A DNA stretch of 64,000 nucleotides from Lentzea aerocolonigenes (GTDB lineage Bacteria; Actinomycetota; Actinomycetes; Mycobacteriales; Pseudonocardiaceae): positions 186,001-250,000 of the forward strand of contig NZ_BBOJ01000010.1 of NCBI RefSeq assembly GCF_000974445.1, in the 5' to 3' direction. The position numbers and the translations under genes were made by a program. Below, piece after piece: positions 1-8,733 of this stretch. The notes under the pieces are model-generated. The model was not told the origin of the DNA. It did no database searches and worked only from the letters and a program-made list of their open reading frames with translations. Numbering within the stretch: the first letter of the stretch is position 1; each line of letters begins with the position of its first letter.

Positions 1-150
1 GGCGGCGTCAAAAGCGATCTCGTGGCCAAGGACTTCGTTCAGGAACACTTCTGCGATGGCCTCGCCGAAGGCGCCCGTATTGGCCCGGTTTCCGGGGTTG
101 GACAGGACCTCCTCAAGCTGCTTGCCGAGGACGAGGTTGTTGCAACCCAT
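1..150 (-). CDS. N-terminus of an unrecognised protein, cut by window edge
   Basis: Only the first 50 codons of this gene are inside the window; it continues past the left edge. The ATG at 150-148 has a GGAG Shine-Dalgarno motif four bases upstream (GGAGCGACATG). The visible peptide starts MGCNNLVLGKQLEEVL and contains GNRANTGAFGEAIAEVF, which reads as a helical, protein-like sequence. Competing frames on both strands give low-complexity peptides, so I treat them as shadows. I do not recognise the family and assign no function. Confidence 0.6.
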   Translation of the reverse strand, partial: MGCNNLVLGKQLEEVLSNPGNRANTGAFGEAIAEVFLNEVLGHEIAFDAA

Positions 151-488
151 GTCGCTCCGATCGCAGAGGCCAAGGCAGGAAGCGTGCCGTGGAAGGCGCT
201 GCCGCTCATAGCTTCGCGAGCGGCCTGATTGCTGTTACACACCTTGGCGATCCATCACCTCGTTCGGCATCAGCGCTACAAGTTAGGTACACGCAGACGC
301 TAACGATTCGCGCCGGGCTGGGGTCGCCGTGGCGAGTTGAGCAAACGCGATTCGCCGCTGGGCCGCCCCTCGGACACCTCGAGTTGGATGTCGTAGGAGG
401 CAAGGTGGTGCGGGGACGGTGGATCGGTTTCGTCGAACCTTCCCAGACGCCACCAAGGCGAGGGTTCACCGTCGGTGAGTCCGACGGT
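151..488. other. No gene recognised
   Basis: About 340 bases between the divergent-looking partial gene and the 3' end of the next minus-strand gene. Several open frames cross it, but none has a ribosome binding site together with protein-like composition. A tail of the 489-971 gene could extend here in another frame if that gene is frameshifted. Confidence 0.4.
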
Positions 489-971
489 TCAATGTCTTCT
501 TGACGACCCTGGCAGACCTCCGGACACCACGGAGGTGACTCGCGGTGGCTGAGCGGGCCGGTACTGGGTCTTGGTTGCACTGCTGCACCAACGACACCTG
601 CACGGCAGGTTCTGCAGGCGTTTCTTCTTCGCTGTCTTGGTCTGCCTCTTCTTTCCAGCCACGCGAACACGGTTGCTTTGAGGAGTCTGCCGGGGCTCTG
701 GCGGCTGGGACGATCGCGACGATCGCGGCGCCGCAGCGGGCGTGGCCGGTGGTTCCGGAAGGCTTTCCGCAGCCAGGACCGGGCGTGGAGCTGGGACGAG
801 CAGACGAGCCTCGTCAACGGAGGCAACGCCGGTGGCGGTGAGGAGAACGGTCCTACACTCTTCGAGGCGCTGCGCGAGGGTCGGTGAGGGCATGACGTCG
901 AGGTCGTGCCGCATGGCATCGTAGGTCGCTAGCAGCCGCGCGGCCTTATTGATGTCCACAGGATCTGTCAT
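489..971 (-). CDS. Small hypothetical protein, Ala/Pro- and Lys-rich
   Basis: 160 residues from the ATG at 971, which has a perfect AAGGAGG ribosome binding site four bases upstream; this makes it a better start than the in-frame codon at 1007. Residues 1-60 look helical (start MTDPVDINKAARLLATYDAM). Residues 70-105 are rich in Ala and Pro, followed by a basic stretch (KKRQTKTAKKKR) that could bind nucleic acid. After that the sequence turns Arg/Ser/Pro-rich and less natural, so the last third may be out of frame. No family recognised. Confidence 0.5.
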   Translation of the reverse strand: MTDPVDINKAARLLATYDAMRHDLDVMPSPTLAQRLEECRTVLLTATGVASVDEARLLVPAPRPVLAAESLPEPPATPAAAPRSSRSSQPPEPRQTPQSNRVRVAGKKRQTKTAKKKRLQNLPCRCRWCSSATKTQYRPAQPPRVTSVVSGGLPGSSRRH

Positions 972-1074
972 TCGGCCTCCTTGCGGAGGGATTCGCAAAG
1001 CGATCATCGAGTGTTACCGGTCTGATCGGGTGACACCGCAGGTCCCTCGACTCACCCGGCCATGAACTGTTCAA

Positions 1075-2838
1075 TCAGCTTGAGGCCTGCGCGACACCGC
1101 AGGTTGTGGCCTCGATTCCGATTGGCTCGGTAGATGTCGTGGCGGCGCTCTCGCGCGTCTCAATGGAGGCTTGCCGCCGCCGTTGAAGCTCATCGCGTTC
1201 AGCATCCGGGATCGTCATCGACTCGGCGAGCACAGCGGCGAGCGCGTCCACTCGGCTGTTGTCGACGTCGGCGTGGAAGAGCCACCGGATGTTGTCGTCG
1301 CGTGTGATGAGGTCGATCACCCGGCGTGAACTGCTGTTCGGTGCGGTTGGTGCTCGGACGTAGCGCACCTGGCCGATCGGGATGTCCTGGTGGATCTCGG
1401 CCTGCTCAAGCAAAGTGTTCGTCTTGGCCAGAATGATGCGGCGATCGGTAACGGCGACCAGTGTCCTGTCCGTGGTCTTGTCCATAGCTGCCGCCAATAT
1501 CCCCATCGCTCCGCCGACGATCGCGGAAATGGGACCGTCGTCGGGCTGCTCGGGGAAGCCGAGGGCACGCAGAGTCTCACCGTCCTCGAAGAGCCACCGC
1601 AGAACGCGAAGGTACGGCTCTGAGCCCAGAGGTTCGGGTCCGCAGATGACGTCGGGGGCCCTGAGCGGAGGGGCCGGCGGGTGGAGGGAGTCGGCAAGAG
1701 GCGCGATCGCCTCCAGAAGCCGGGCGGAGATTTCGCGGACTGCCTTGACGTCCTTCCGTTTCCCCGACAGCAGCCATGCGTCGGGGTCGCGAAGCTCAGC
1801 GGTGATGCGAAGCTCCCGGACAAGCGCGTCGACGAGGCTCGTCATCTCGGCGAGGGTCAAGTCGAACTCCGCGCGGGTGTCGCGGGCGATGACCTCTGCG
1901 TACTGCGCCTCGGCTGCGTCTTCACGCCCAGCCGCTCTCGCCCTTGCAGCGCGCAGCGCGTGATACCCCGTCCATGCCTTGAGGGAGGACAGCAGGGCGT
2001 ATACGTCGAAGGCGATGGCCTCGGCGTTGGTCTGTAGGTACTCGCGGTGGCTGCGCGCGTCGGCCCAACTGATCCGCTTGACGTGGTCGCGGACGTTGCC
2101 CTGGTAGAGCTCGAGCTGCTTCTGCAGCAGCGCTCCGCTGCCCGCGACATCCTCCCACAAGGACGTCGGTACCGACTCGATCTCCTGGGCCTGGTCGACC
2201 GCGCGATCGACGGCGGCGACGAGCCCAGTCAGTTCGGCCCATTGATCCTTGCGGACGGTGGTCAGAACCTGGTTCGTCACCGCGAGGTTGGTCCTGATGA
2301 GACCCGAGATCTCGTTCAGCATCATCTGCAACGCGACCATGGCCAGTGCCGGCCCGACCGAGGCCGCGATCGGCGCCACGCTCACCGCAGTCACGGGATA
2401 GAAGCGGGCCTGATGCAGAATGCGACCGGAACTCATCACCGCTCCGAGGTTCCCGCCGTCCTTGACGGCGAGCGTCGCGCCGCTCTTCAGCAGGGCCTGT
2501 GCCGTGTCGCCGATCCTGTAGAGCCCCTGCACGCTGGCGAACGCGTTGCCAAGGTTGCCGACCACGGTCGCCGCGTTCCCGATCGAGGCAAGGATTGCTG
2601 AGATCTGTTTGCGGTCGGCAGCCGGCACGATCCCGAAGTCGATCAGCTCGGGCTTCAGCTCCAGCGGGACCTCACCCGCGACGACAGCCACCCCTGGGAG
2701 CACCTCCACCAGGACCGTCGGCGTCGAGTCGATGTCCGAGTCGGACGTCGGATCGTCCCCCACAGGCGAGTCGGCGGTATCGCTCCAGCCGTACTCCTCA
2801 GGCTCGGCGATCTCCATCGAGTCCGAAGGGTCCTGCAT
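1075..2838 (-). CDS. Hypothetical protein with C-terminal PH-like domain
   Basis: 587 residues from the ATG at 2838, preceded by GGGGAGA at good spacing; the open frame extends 74 codons further upstream, but that part is Arg-rich and unlike protein. The N-terminus is acidic (about residues 1-45). Hydrophobic stretches near residues 85-200 may associate with membranes, and the middle is long and helical. Around residues 465-545 there is a bacterial PH-like signature (LVAVTDRRIILAK, then a turn and a WLFHAD strand), as in many short bacterial PH domains. Function unknown. It stands alone beside accessory genes. Confidence 0.65.
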   Translation of the reverse strand: MQDPSDSMEIAEPEEYGWSDTADSPVGDDPTSDSDIDSTPTVLVEVLPGVAVVAGEVPLELKPELIDFGIVPAADRKQISAILASIGNAATVVGNLGNAFASVQGLYRIGDTAQALLKSGATLAVKDGGNLGAVMSSGRILHQARFYPVTAVSVAPIAASVGPALAMVALQMMLNEISGLIRTNLAVTNQVLTTVRKDQWAELTGLVAAVDRAVDQAQEIESVPTSLWEDVAGSGALLQKQLELYQGNVRDHVKRISWADARSHREYLQTNAEAIAFDVYALLSSLKAWTGYHALRAARARAAGREDAAEAQYAEVIARDTRAEFDLTLAEMTSLVDALVRELRITAELRDPDAWLLSGKRKDVKAVREISARLLEAIAPLADSLHPPAPPLRAPDVICGPEPLGSEPYLRVLRWLFEDGETLRALGFPEQPDDGPISAIVGGAMGILAAAMDKTTDRTLVAVTDRRIILAKTNTLLEQAEIHQDIPIGQVRYVRAPTAPNSSSRRVIDLITRDDNIRWLFHADVDNSRVDALAAVLAESMTIPDAERDELQRRRQASIETRESAATTSTEPIGIEATTCGVAQASS

Positions 2839-2974
2839 GCGATCTTCTCCCCACAGGCGCGCAACGGCCGGACCTCGTCGGCGTTGACCGCCGGAGTCTA
2901 CGGCTCGATGCCTTCGGGCAGCCCGAATCCGTCGGGTTGAGTCCCAAACGGGCTCATGACACGACCGTGCGAGC

Positions 2975-2995
2975 GGTTGGCGGTTGGCGGTTGGC
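2975..2995. repeat. Three tandem copies of GGTTGGC
   Basis: Three perfect 7-base units in a row, upstream of the 587-residue gene that starts at 2838 on the minus strand. Too short to identify. It may be a simple-sequence tract or part of an operator. Confidence 0.6.
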
Positions 2996-3265
2996 TGGCT
3001 GCGGTGCTTCTGTTGCTGATTAACGCCGCCGCGGGGCGGGGCCCTCGCGCTTGAAGTCACACAACTTCATCAGTAACTGGTCGAAGTCTTCGTCCGCTTC
3101 CTTGCTGCCCGGTCATGTCACGGGGTGGCTCAGCAGCAGCTGGTGCTACCGGCCGGCGGTGGTGAGCGCGGCGGTCTGCGGGCCGTCCGCGGGCTTGGCG
3201 GCATGCAGTTCGAGGCGGGCGGACCAATGAGCCGGTTCTCCTGTCGATCTGTGACTCGCTGTCCG

Positions 3266-3463
3266 ATGGCATCGAGCACCGCCAGGATCGGCCCGCCGTA
3301 CAAGGCCAGCGTGCGGTGGATCGACCCTGTGACGAAGGAGCGGCCATCGAAGTCAGAATTCGCTGAGACAGAACAAGAAGCGCTGGCATGGATCGACACC
3401 ATGAAGCGCTTACCGCCGAGGCGTGTCGTCGGGCATGGTCGACAGGAGGACCGCGGGCCATGA
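3266..3463 (+). pseudogene. Relic of a tyrosine recombinase (integrase) N-terminus
   Basis: The frame contains YKASVRWIDPVTKERPSKSE and then FAETEQEALAWIDTMKR. This pattern (Y.A..R..DP.TG.R.SKS..F.T..EA.AWI) is typical of the N-terminal SAM-like/AP2-type end of actinobacterial phage integrases. Only about 50 residues are recognisable; the frame then ends at 3463, with no core-binding or catalytic domain (no R..HR..Y region). I read it as the decayed end of an integrated element. It could instead be chance similarity in a short frame. Confidence 0.45.
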
Positions 3464-3740
3464 GGGTGCCACAAGGGTTTCACTTGCCGCATGGACGATG
3501 TCATCGACGCAGCCGAGAGGGACGGTCGTAGCCCCAGCAGCAGAGGACGTTGTGGCGTGACAGGATCGTGGCCTCCTGACCGCCGTGCTGCACCGCAGCT
3601 TGCCGCAGCAGTTACGCACTCAAATTCAGCAAGATCCTCATCTTGTCAACTATTTGTCCACTTTTAACCCGCGCCAGGCATGATCTTCAGGCCTATTTCA
3701 CGCAGAAGACGGATACACAACGAATCTCACCTGCACGACT

Positions 3741-4283
3741 ATGGTGATCATGGGCGATGGCGTACAGCGAGCGTGGAGCGAGGTAGCAACATTGGACCCG
3801 AACCGCGCGAAGTCTCGATTCGGCATCGCCTATGTTCGCGCCGTGTGCAGCCAAGCTGGGGTGGGTTTTCAGGAAACCAGCCTGGACGAGGACGTACTCG
3901 CGGTCGACGGAATCGTTGATCTCGAAATCGCACCCGCCCGAGTCCAAGTCAAATGCACCGGAAAGTTCCGAATCAAGGGCGGTGCAACTGCGACGTGGCA
4001 GGTGGAGGAGTCGTGGCGCCAACGCTGGATCCGCTCCAACGTCCCGGTGTACTTCGTCCTCGTGATCGTCGACCCTGACGATCAGCTCTCCTGGCTCCAC
4101 CACGACGACGAGGCAACGCTGCATCGTGCGGCGGCCTTCTGGACGCGGGTCGACACCCTTCCAGAGGGCCAGAACATCATGGTGCCGAAGGCACAGCGGT
4201 TCACCGCGGACACACTGCGGTTGTGGGACGCCGACGTCGAGGCTAGCTTCGGTCGGTCGAAGGGAGGCGGTGCAGTTGCCTGA
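3741..4283 (+). CDS. DUF4365-like (PD-(D/E)XK-type) protein
   Basis: 180 residues. The N-terminal half holds a restriction-endonuclease-like pattern: an acidic core (VDGIVDLEI) followed by VQVK, the D...(E/Q)xK arrangement seen in DUF4365 proteins, near residues 52-70. A Trp-rich middle (WRQRWIRSNVPVYFVLV) fits the same family. DUF4365 proteins are usually uncharacterised and common in defence islands; nuclease activity is inferred from fold only. The stop overlaps the start of the next gene, so the two are probably translationally coupled. The start could also be the ATG three codons later; neither has a strong ribosome binding site. Confidence 0.6.
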   Translation: MVIMGDGVQRAWSEVATLDPNRAKSRFGIAYVRAVCSQAGVGFQETSLDEDVLAVDGIVDLEIAPARVQVKCTGKFRIKGGATATWQVEESWRQRWIRSNVPVYFVLVIVDPDDQLSWLHHDDEATLHRAAAFWTRVDTLPEGQNIMVPKAQRFTADTLRLWDADVEASFGRSKGGGAVA

Positions 4284-5046
4284 CACCGTCGTCCTGCCGA
4301 CGTTGGCTGATCTGCACAGCTACCTCAAGACCCACGGCTGGTCGTCCGACCCACCAGGCCCTGGCGGAACACTGTGGACGAAGGACGGGTCTCGAGTCGG
4401 TGTGCCGCACGAACCAGACGACGTGCTGGTCGGCTCGGTGCTCACCAGGCTCGCGCGCGCCGAGCGCCGCGACGTCAATGCAACGACCATTGCCGTGCGC
4501 CACGTGCGGTTCGACGTCACGCATCTGCGTGCGGTGAACGACTACCGCATCATCGACAAGATCCCGCTGGAGACGGCCACCAAGCTGATCAGCTCCGCGC
4601 GGACCATGCTGCGTGCCACCGCGACGACCGCGAGGTGGGAGCGAGCCCAGATCGGTGGCAGCTACTCCCGCATCGGCGACGAGGTGGTCCGTGAGTCGTT
4701 CATGGGACACACCGAACGAGGGTCGTTCATCATCCCCGTTCTGGTGCCGATCCCCGAACCCGAACAACCTGACCCCCGGCAACCGTCGTTGTACGACGAG
4801 CAGGAAGAGCCTGTCCTGCACAACGCCGCGCCCGAGCCCTTCGAACGCCGCGTCGTGCGTACGTTCGCCCAGTCGATGCAGGCGGTGCACGACCTCGTTG
4901 TGGAACCAGGCAGGCCGCCGAACGCCGATCATCTCCACGAACTCGTGTACCGCGGAGTGAGCAGGGAATTCTGCGCAGCTCTGGCCAACGTGCTCGACGA
5001 GAACGCGATCGGGGAGTTCGAGACCACCGTCAGCTGGTCTCCCTAG
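4270..5046 (+). CDS. Hypothetical protein coupled to DUF4365 gene
   Basis: About 258 residues. The start is taken as GTG at 4270, or TTG at 4276 which has better spacing to AGGGAGG at 4261-4267; both overlap the end of the upstream gene. No family recognised. The protein is mostly alpha/beta with no signal peptide or membrane segment, and has a Pro/Glu-rich linker near residues 165-185. It ends in a TAG at 5044-5046. The next gene continues in the -1 frame with compatible sequence, so these two may be halves of one protein. Confidence 0.6.
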   Translation: MQLPDTVVLPTLADLHSYLKTHGWSSDPPGPGGTLWTKDGSRVGVPHEPDDVLVGSVLTRLARAERRDVNATTIAVRHVRFDVTHLRAVNDYRIIDKIPLETATKLISSARTMLRATATTARWERAQIGGSYSRIGDEVVRESFMGHTERGSFIIPVLVPIPEPEQPDPRQPSLYDEQEEPVLHNAAPEPFERRVVRTFAQSMQAVHDLVVEPGRPPNADHLHELVYRGVSREFCAALANVLDENAIGEFETTVSWSP

Positions 5047-5063
5047 TACCTGCACCGGACACG

Positions 5064-5429
5064 ATGCCGCGGCAGGTATCGATCAGCGCCGAGGCCGCCG
5101 ATCTCGTCCGGTTCGTCGCCGATCGGTTGCGACAGCAACGCGTGCCGTCCAAACAGATCTTCTCCGGCACCATCGTCCAATTCCGGCACGAGAACCGCGA
5201 TGACCCCTACGGAGAGATCGCTGTGTCGACGATGCGCCGGGGCCGGCAGTCCGAGGTGCGAGTACGCCTCCCGCTCGACGACTATCGCACCGCCTGGGAC
5301 TGGCACAACGCAGGCCGGGCAGTACTCGTCGAAGGCCTCATCCGCCGTTCACCAGGCAAGCCGGGCATCGTTGACGACCCGGTCCGCTTTCAGCCACTCG
5401 ACGAGTTGATGTTTCCCGGCACCACCTAA
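5064..5429 (+). CDS. Hypothetical protein, possible C-terminal half of the upstream gene
   Basis: 121 residues from an ATG 17 bases after the upstream stop, with no convincing ribosome binding site. The frame is open upstream through the preceding TAG region, reading SLVPAPDT before the Met. That is what a -1 shift at about 5040 would give. The sequence is compact and protein-like (IVQFRHENRDDPYGEIAV, VRVRLPLDDY). No recognised domain. Either a separate small gene or the tail of the 4270 gene after a frameshift. Confidence 0.55.
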   Translation: MPRQVSISAEAADLVRFVADRLRQQRVPSKQIFSGTIVQFRHENRDDPYGEIAVSTMRRGRQSEVRVRLPLDDYRTAWDWHNAGRAVLVEGLIRRSPGKPGIVDDPVRFQPLDELMFPGTT

Positions 5430-5444
5430 CGAGCCGACTCCGTC

Positions 5445-5639
5445 TCACCTCCTTCGCCGAAGGACTACCTCCACCTGACAAGGATCGATCCGCAGCCAGA
5501 TCTCCGTGGGCCGCTGAAGACGCGTCGCGAACCTGGGCGCGCACCAACCCACATCTTCACCGAGGTGACCATGCGACCCGCACACGGCATCCACGGCCCG
5601 ACTTGGTGGGTTGGCGAGAAGGTTCGACTGCACCAACAT
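5445..5639 (-). CDS. Possible small protein
   Basis: 64 codons from ATG 5639, converging with the plus-strand gene ending at 5429. Third codon positions are GC-rich and the peptide includes a Cys/Gly/His stretch (VCGSHGHLGEDVGWC). There is no good ribosome binding site and no recognised family, so this may be non-coding. The rest of the gap between 5430 and 5767 shows nothing else. Confidence 0.25.
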   Translation of the reverse strand: MLVQSNLLANPPSRAVDAVCGSHGHLGEDVGWCAPRFATRLQRPTEIWLRIDPCQVEVVLRRRR

Positions 5640-5767
5640 AGGTTGCTCACGTTGGCGAATTCGCGATAGGCGCAAGCACCGCTACAGCGTCGTGCTGCCG
5701 CGTTGGCAGGCGGCCGACATCGTGGAGCCAAGGCGCCTGCGATGTCGGCCGGGCACCGCGGGAAGGG

Positions 5768-6766
5768 TCAAGGGACGTATTGCTTGAGCAGTCCGGCGAA
5801 CTCCTCCAAGGTGGCCAGGCTGGCGGTGCTGAGTGGCTGTGGCCGGAAGTGGGCGATCTCGTTGCGGATCATGCGCACTCTGTCCAGGCGGTGCACAAGC
5901 TGGTCGCGCGGCACCCCGGTCCAACCGATCCGCTTCCAGTTGGCCTCATTGTCGATGAGGTACTTGTACTCGCCGAAGGTCAGGTCGACGATCTTCCCGG
6001 TCTTCTTCCTCTTCTGGACGGCTTTGACGGCCTCCTCGTCAAGGACTGCCAGGCATTTGCGCAGCCGCGCTTCGATGTCGCCCACGAGGAAGAACGGCCG
6101 GGCCATGGTCTCGAAGTGGTCGCTGACGTCCGCGGCGGTGACTATGCCGCAGAACTTCCCGTTGCTGGCCCGCACGAGCACGTACCCGTGCTTGGTGATG
6201 GTGGGCAGGTGAGCGAGCAACTGGTGGTTGACTTCGGCCGACACCGGGTCGGGCGCCAGCGCACTGGTCAGCGTCGGCTGTTTGCCCGTCTCCAGGTTGA
6301 CGGCGATGCTGCTCCACGTGAGCACTCCGCGCAGGTCTGCGGTGCCGTTGATGACTGGCAGTTGCGAGTAGTTCCGAACCCGCATCAACATGGTGGCCGC
6401 GGCCAGGTCGGTGTCCGATGACACTGACTCCACTCCGTTGCGGGCGCTCGGCAGATCGCCTATCTGCAGTGCGCGGTGCGGCATCGCCGACGTGGACAAC
6501 TCGTCTTCGTGCTCGTCCTCTTCGTCTTCCGTCGCCACTGCAGTCGGTTTGGCTTTGACGAAGTGGAGTGCAGCGGTGCCAGCGCATGTGGTGAAGGACG
6601 GGATGGTGCTCACCTCCGCCTCTGCGAGGCATGCGCTGATCCGCGCCACGTTGTCGTGGTTGCGCACTCGGACGCCGAACAGGGCCAGGAACTCGGCTGC
6701 CGGGATCGCATTTCCCACCATCTTCGCCAGTACCGCCGGCTCGACGGTCCTGAACCCGTCGCTCAT
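5768..6766 (-). CDS. CBS-pair protein with C-terminal HEPN domain
   Basis: 332 residues. The middle contains two CBS motifs (about residues 95-155 and 160-220; SQLPVINGTADLRGVL and YVLVRASNGKFCGIV), which usually bind adenosyl nucleotides. The C-terminal third resembles the Swt1-type HEPN domain and carries the RNEIAHF motif near residue 300, matching the R(x4)H active site of HEPN ribonucleases. The N-terminus has an acidic Asp/Glu run. It overlaps the upstream DUF262 gene by four bases (ATGA), so the two are translated together. Likely role (inference): a ligand-gated RNase effector in abortive defence or stress response. Confidence 0.75.
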   Translation of the reverse strand: MSDGFRTVEPAVLAKMVGNAIPAAEFLALFGVRVRNHDNVARISACLAEAEVSTIPSFTTCAGTAALHFVKAKPTAVATEDEEDEHEDELSTSAMPHRALQIGDLPSARNGVESVSSDTDLAAATMLMRVRNYSQLPVINGTADLRGVLTWSSIAVNLETGKQPTLTSALAPDPVSAEVNHQLLAHLPTITKHGYVLVRASNGKFCGIVTAADVSDHFETMARPFFLVGDIEARLRKCLAVLDEEAVKAVQKRKKTGKIVDLTFGEYKYLIDNEANWKRIGWTGVPRDQLVHRLDRVRMIRNEIAHFRPQPLSTASLATLEEFAGLLKQYVP

Positions 6767-8568
6767 GCTGTCTCACCCGACCGGCGAATGACCGGCTTGC
6801 CCATCGTCGCCTCCACCAAGGTCAGGAGGCGCTCGAAGCGGTCTGCGTAGAACGCGGCGAAGTCATCGCTCCTGAGTGCGACGGGATCGACCAAGTGGGT
6901 GGTGAGGATGTCGTCGAACCACTCGTCGGGCGTCCCGGCCTCGCGCGCCAGCACACCCACGTAGGTCGACGGTGTCCCTGTCATTCGACGACTTGCGAGG
7001 TGCGACATCGGCGTCTTGTTCACGATCGAATCGGCACGTGCCTTGGGGTGACCGTTTCTCGTTACCCAGCTCGCCGGGAATACCTGACGGATCGCCACGC
7101 TCTTGTCGATGACGAACGAGCCAGTCATCTGCTGTTCCTCGGGGTGCCCCCAGTCCACCGCGCCCTGCTTGATGATCAGCGCTTGTAGTCCCTTGTAGGC
7201 GGCGCTGTTGCGGGTGGTGACGGTGTTGAGCCGCTCGGCGAGGAATGCGGCTTCCACGACGGTGTCAGGTTCGGCAGGATCGCCGTTCACCCATGCCACG
7301 AGTTGCTCGACATCTCTGGTGAAACGGCTCTCGACTGATCCGCCATACATCTCGCCGAGCACTCCGCACCAGAACCACCGGGTGAGCCGATCCACCGTGT
7401 CGGGCTCGTCGGCCTTGTCCCCAAGGAGTGTCCTGACCGCGGCCAGTGGCACGAGCTGCGTACGGTAGGGCAGGTCCCTGATCGTGAAGATCGCCTGGGA
7501 ACCGACGAACCCACCCACCCAGGCAAAGGCCTCCGCCACAACGGGCTCAAGCCGACGGAATTCCGCGAGCGGTAGTGCGAGCAGATCACGCCGCTTGCAG
7601 GCGATCGAGTTCGCCTTCCCTGCCTGCTTGCGCTCGAAGGAGAGCACGAGACTCACAGCCTGGAGGAAGTCAACGTTGGTCAGCCCTTCGTCACGACCGC
7701 TCTCCACCTGACCAAGCACCGGGTACTGGCTGACAAGTTTCTCCTTGGTACCGCGCCACACCTCGGGAAGGCCGTATTCCGTGCCGTACTCCTCGGCGTG
7801 CTTACGATCACCCGCGTACGTGGCGGTGAGCAGTTCGAAGACGTTGAGCGCGACGCCGCCAGTGTTGACGCGCTCGAACACCGAGCAGACCGCTTCGTTC
7901 GGCGTCGTGGAGTCGAGGCGGATCATCGGGATCAGGCACCCGTGGATGTTGTTGAGGACACGGGTGTCGAATGCCGCCCAGCGCTCCCAATTCTCGTCCG
8001 CCAGGCGCACGAACGACTTCTGCCACGCACTGACCGCGTCGTTGTCGAAGACGAGGTGGAGCGGGAAGTAGCCTGCCCGGCACTCGTTCTCCCTCGTGCT
8101 CAGGTCGAGCCGCACGCGGCGAGCGAAGTCCGCCCGCAGCACCCGATCGGCCGGCATTGAGACAACAGCATCGTCCCGATCCGCTTCTGGATCGATGGCC
8201 TTGTCGATGTCGAGGTAGTACCAACGCTCGACTTTGCGGTCGCGCGCGTCCACCGTGGCCACGGGCCGGTCCAGGTACAGTGCCTGGACCAGGGACGTCA
8301 GCCGTTGTTGGCCGTCCAGCAGCAGGAGATCAGGGACGACGCCGGGATCGGACTCGACACCGGCGAGCGTGCGGGCCCGGAACTGGGCGGCACCCCCTGT
8401 CTCCAGGGTCATGACGACGCCGAGCGGGTAGTCCAATGTCACCGTCGCGATGAGCGCCCTGATGCGCTCGTCGTCCCATTTCCATTCGCGTTGGAAATCC
8501 GGTAACTGGATCTTGGCTGCGGCGACGTTCTTGAGCAGTTCACGCAGCTTGGGACTGTCGAGTGCCAC
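6763..8568 (-). CDS. DUF262 protein with degenerate DUF1524-like HNH region
   Basis: 601 residues. The N-terminal DUF262 (ParB/GmrS-like NTPase) domain is clear: IQLPDFQREWKWD near residues 20-32, LLLLDGQQRLTSLVQAL near 80-95, and FERVNTGGVALNVFELLTA near 232. The C-terminal region aligns by eye with the HNH part of DUF1524 (VFPASW...ARADSIVNKTPM). The usual His-His before the Phe-Pro is replaced by Arg-Gln (VAIRQVFP), so the nuclease is probably inactive. The family includes the GmrSD/BrxU type IV restriction enzymes. It is the first gene of a two-gene unit with the CBS-HEPN gene. Confidence 0.8.
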   Translation of the reverse strand: MALDSPKLRELLKNVAAAKIQLPDFQREWKWDDERIRALIATVTLDYPLGVVMTLETGGAAQFRARTLAGVESDPGVVPDLLLLDGQQRLTSLVQALYLDRPVATVDARDRKVERWYYLDIDKAIDPEADRDDAVVSMPADRVLRADFARRVRLDLSTRENECRAGYFPLHLVFDNDAVSAWQKSFVRLADENWERWAAFDTRVLNNIHGCLIPMIRLDSTTPNEAVCSVFERVNTGGVALNVFELLTATYAGDRKHAEEYGTEYGLPEVWRGTKEKLVSQYPVLGQVESGRDEGLTNVDFLQAVSLVLSFERKQAGKANSIACKRRDLLALPLAEFRRLEPVVAEAFAWVGGFVGSQAIFTIRDLPYRTQLVPLAAVRTLLGDKADEPDTVDRLTRWFWCGVLGEMYGGSVESRFTRDVEQLVAWVNGDPAEPDTVVEAAFLAERLNTVTTRNSAAYKGLQALIIKQGAVDWGHPEEQQMTGSFVIDKSVAIRQVFPASWVTRNGHPKARADSIVNKTPMSHLASRRMTGTPSTYVGVLAREAGTPDEWFDDILTTHLVDPVALRSDDFAAFYADRFERLLTLVEATMGKPVIRRSGETA

Positions 8569-8733
8569 GAGCGGCTCTTCCTCTTACTCCGGCGACATAT
8601 CACGTGCGGTGTGCATGTCGTTGCCGAAGAGGAGAAGGTTACCCGACTACCTGGCTCTGGACTCAATGTTTGACAGACCGGATGAGACCGTGACCGATCG
8701 AATCACGTGGCCGTGGTTGACCAGATCAACGGG

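Larger units (their letters stand above)
2839..3740. other. Gene-poor stretch with integrase relic
   Basis: About 900 bases without an intact gene. It holds a 7-base tandem repeat (2975-2995) and a relic of a tyrosine integrase (3266-3463). The rest, 2996-3265 and 3464-3740, contains no reading frame I can support. The segment just before 3741 is noticeably AT-richer (around 3620-3670) and may contain the promoter of the 3741 gene, but I cannot assign -35 and -10 elements with confidence. Confidence 0.45.

Noticed and set aside
206-919. 237-codon minus-strand frame overlapping the 160-residue gene
   Set aside because: Arg/Pro/Ser-rich shadow without a ribosome binding site. A frameshift joining it to the 489-971 gene is possible but unsupported.
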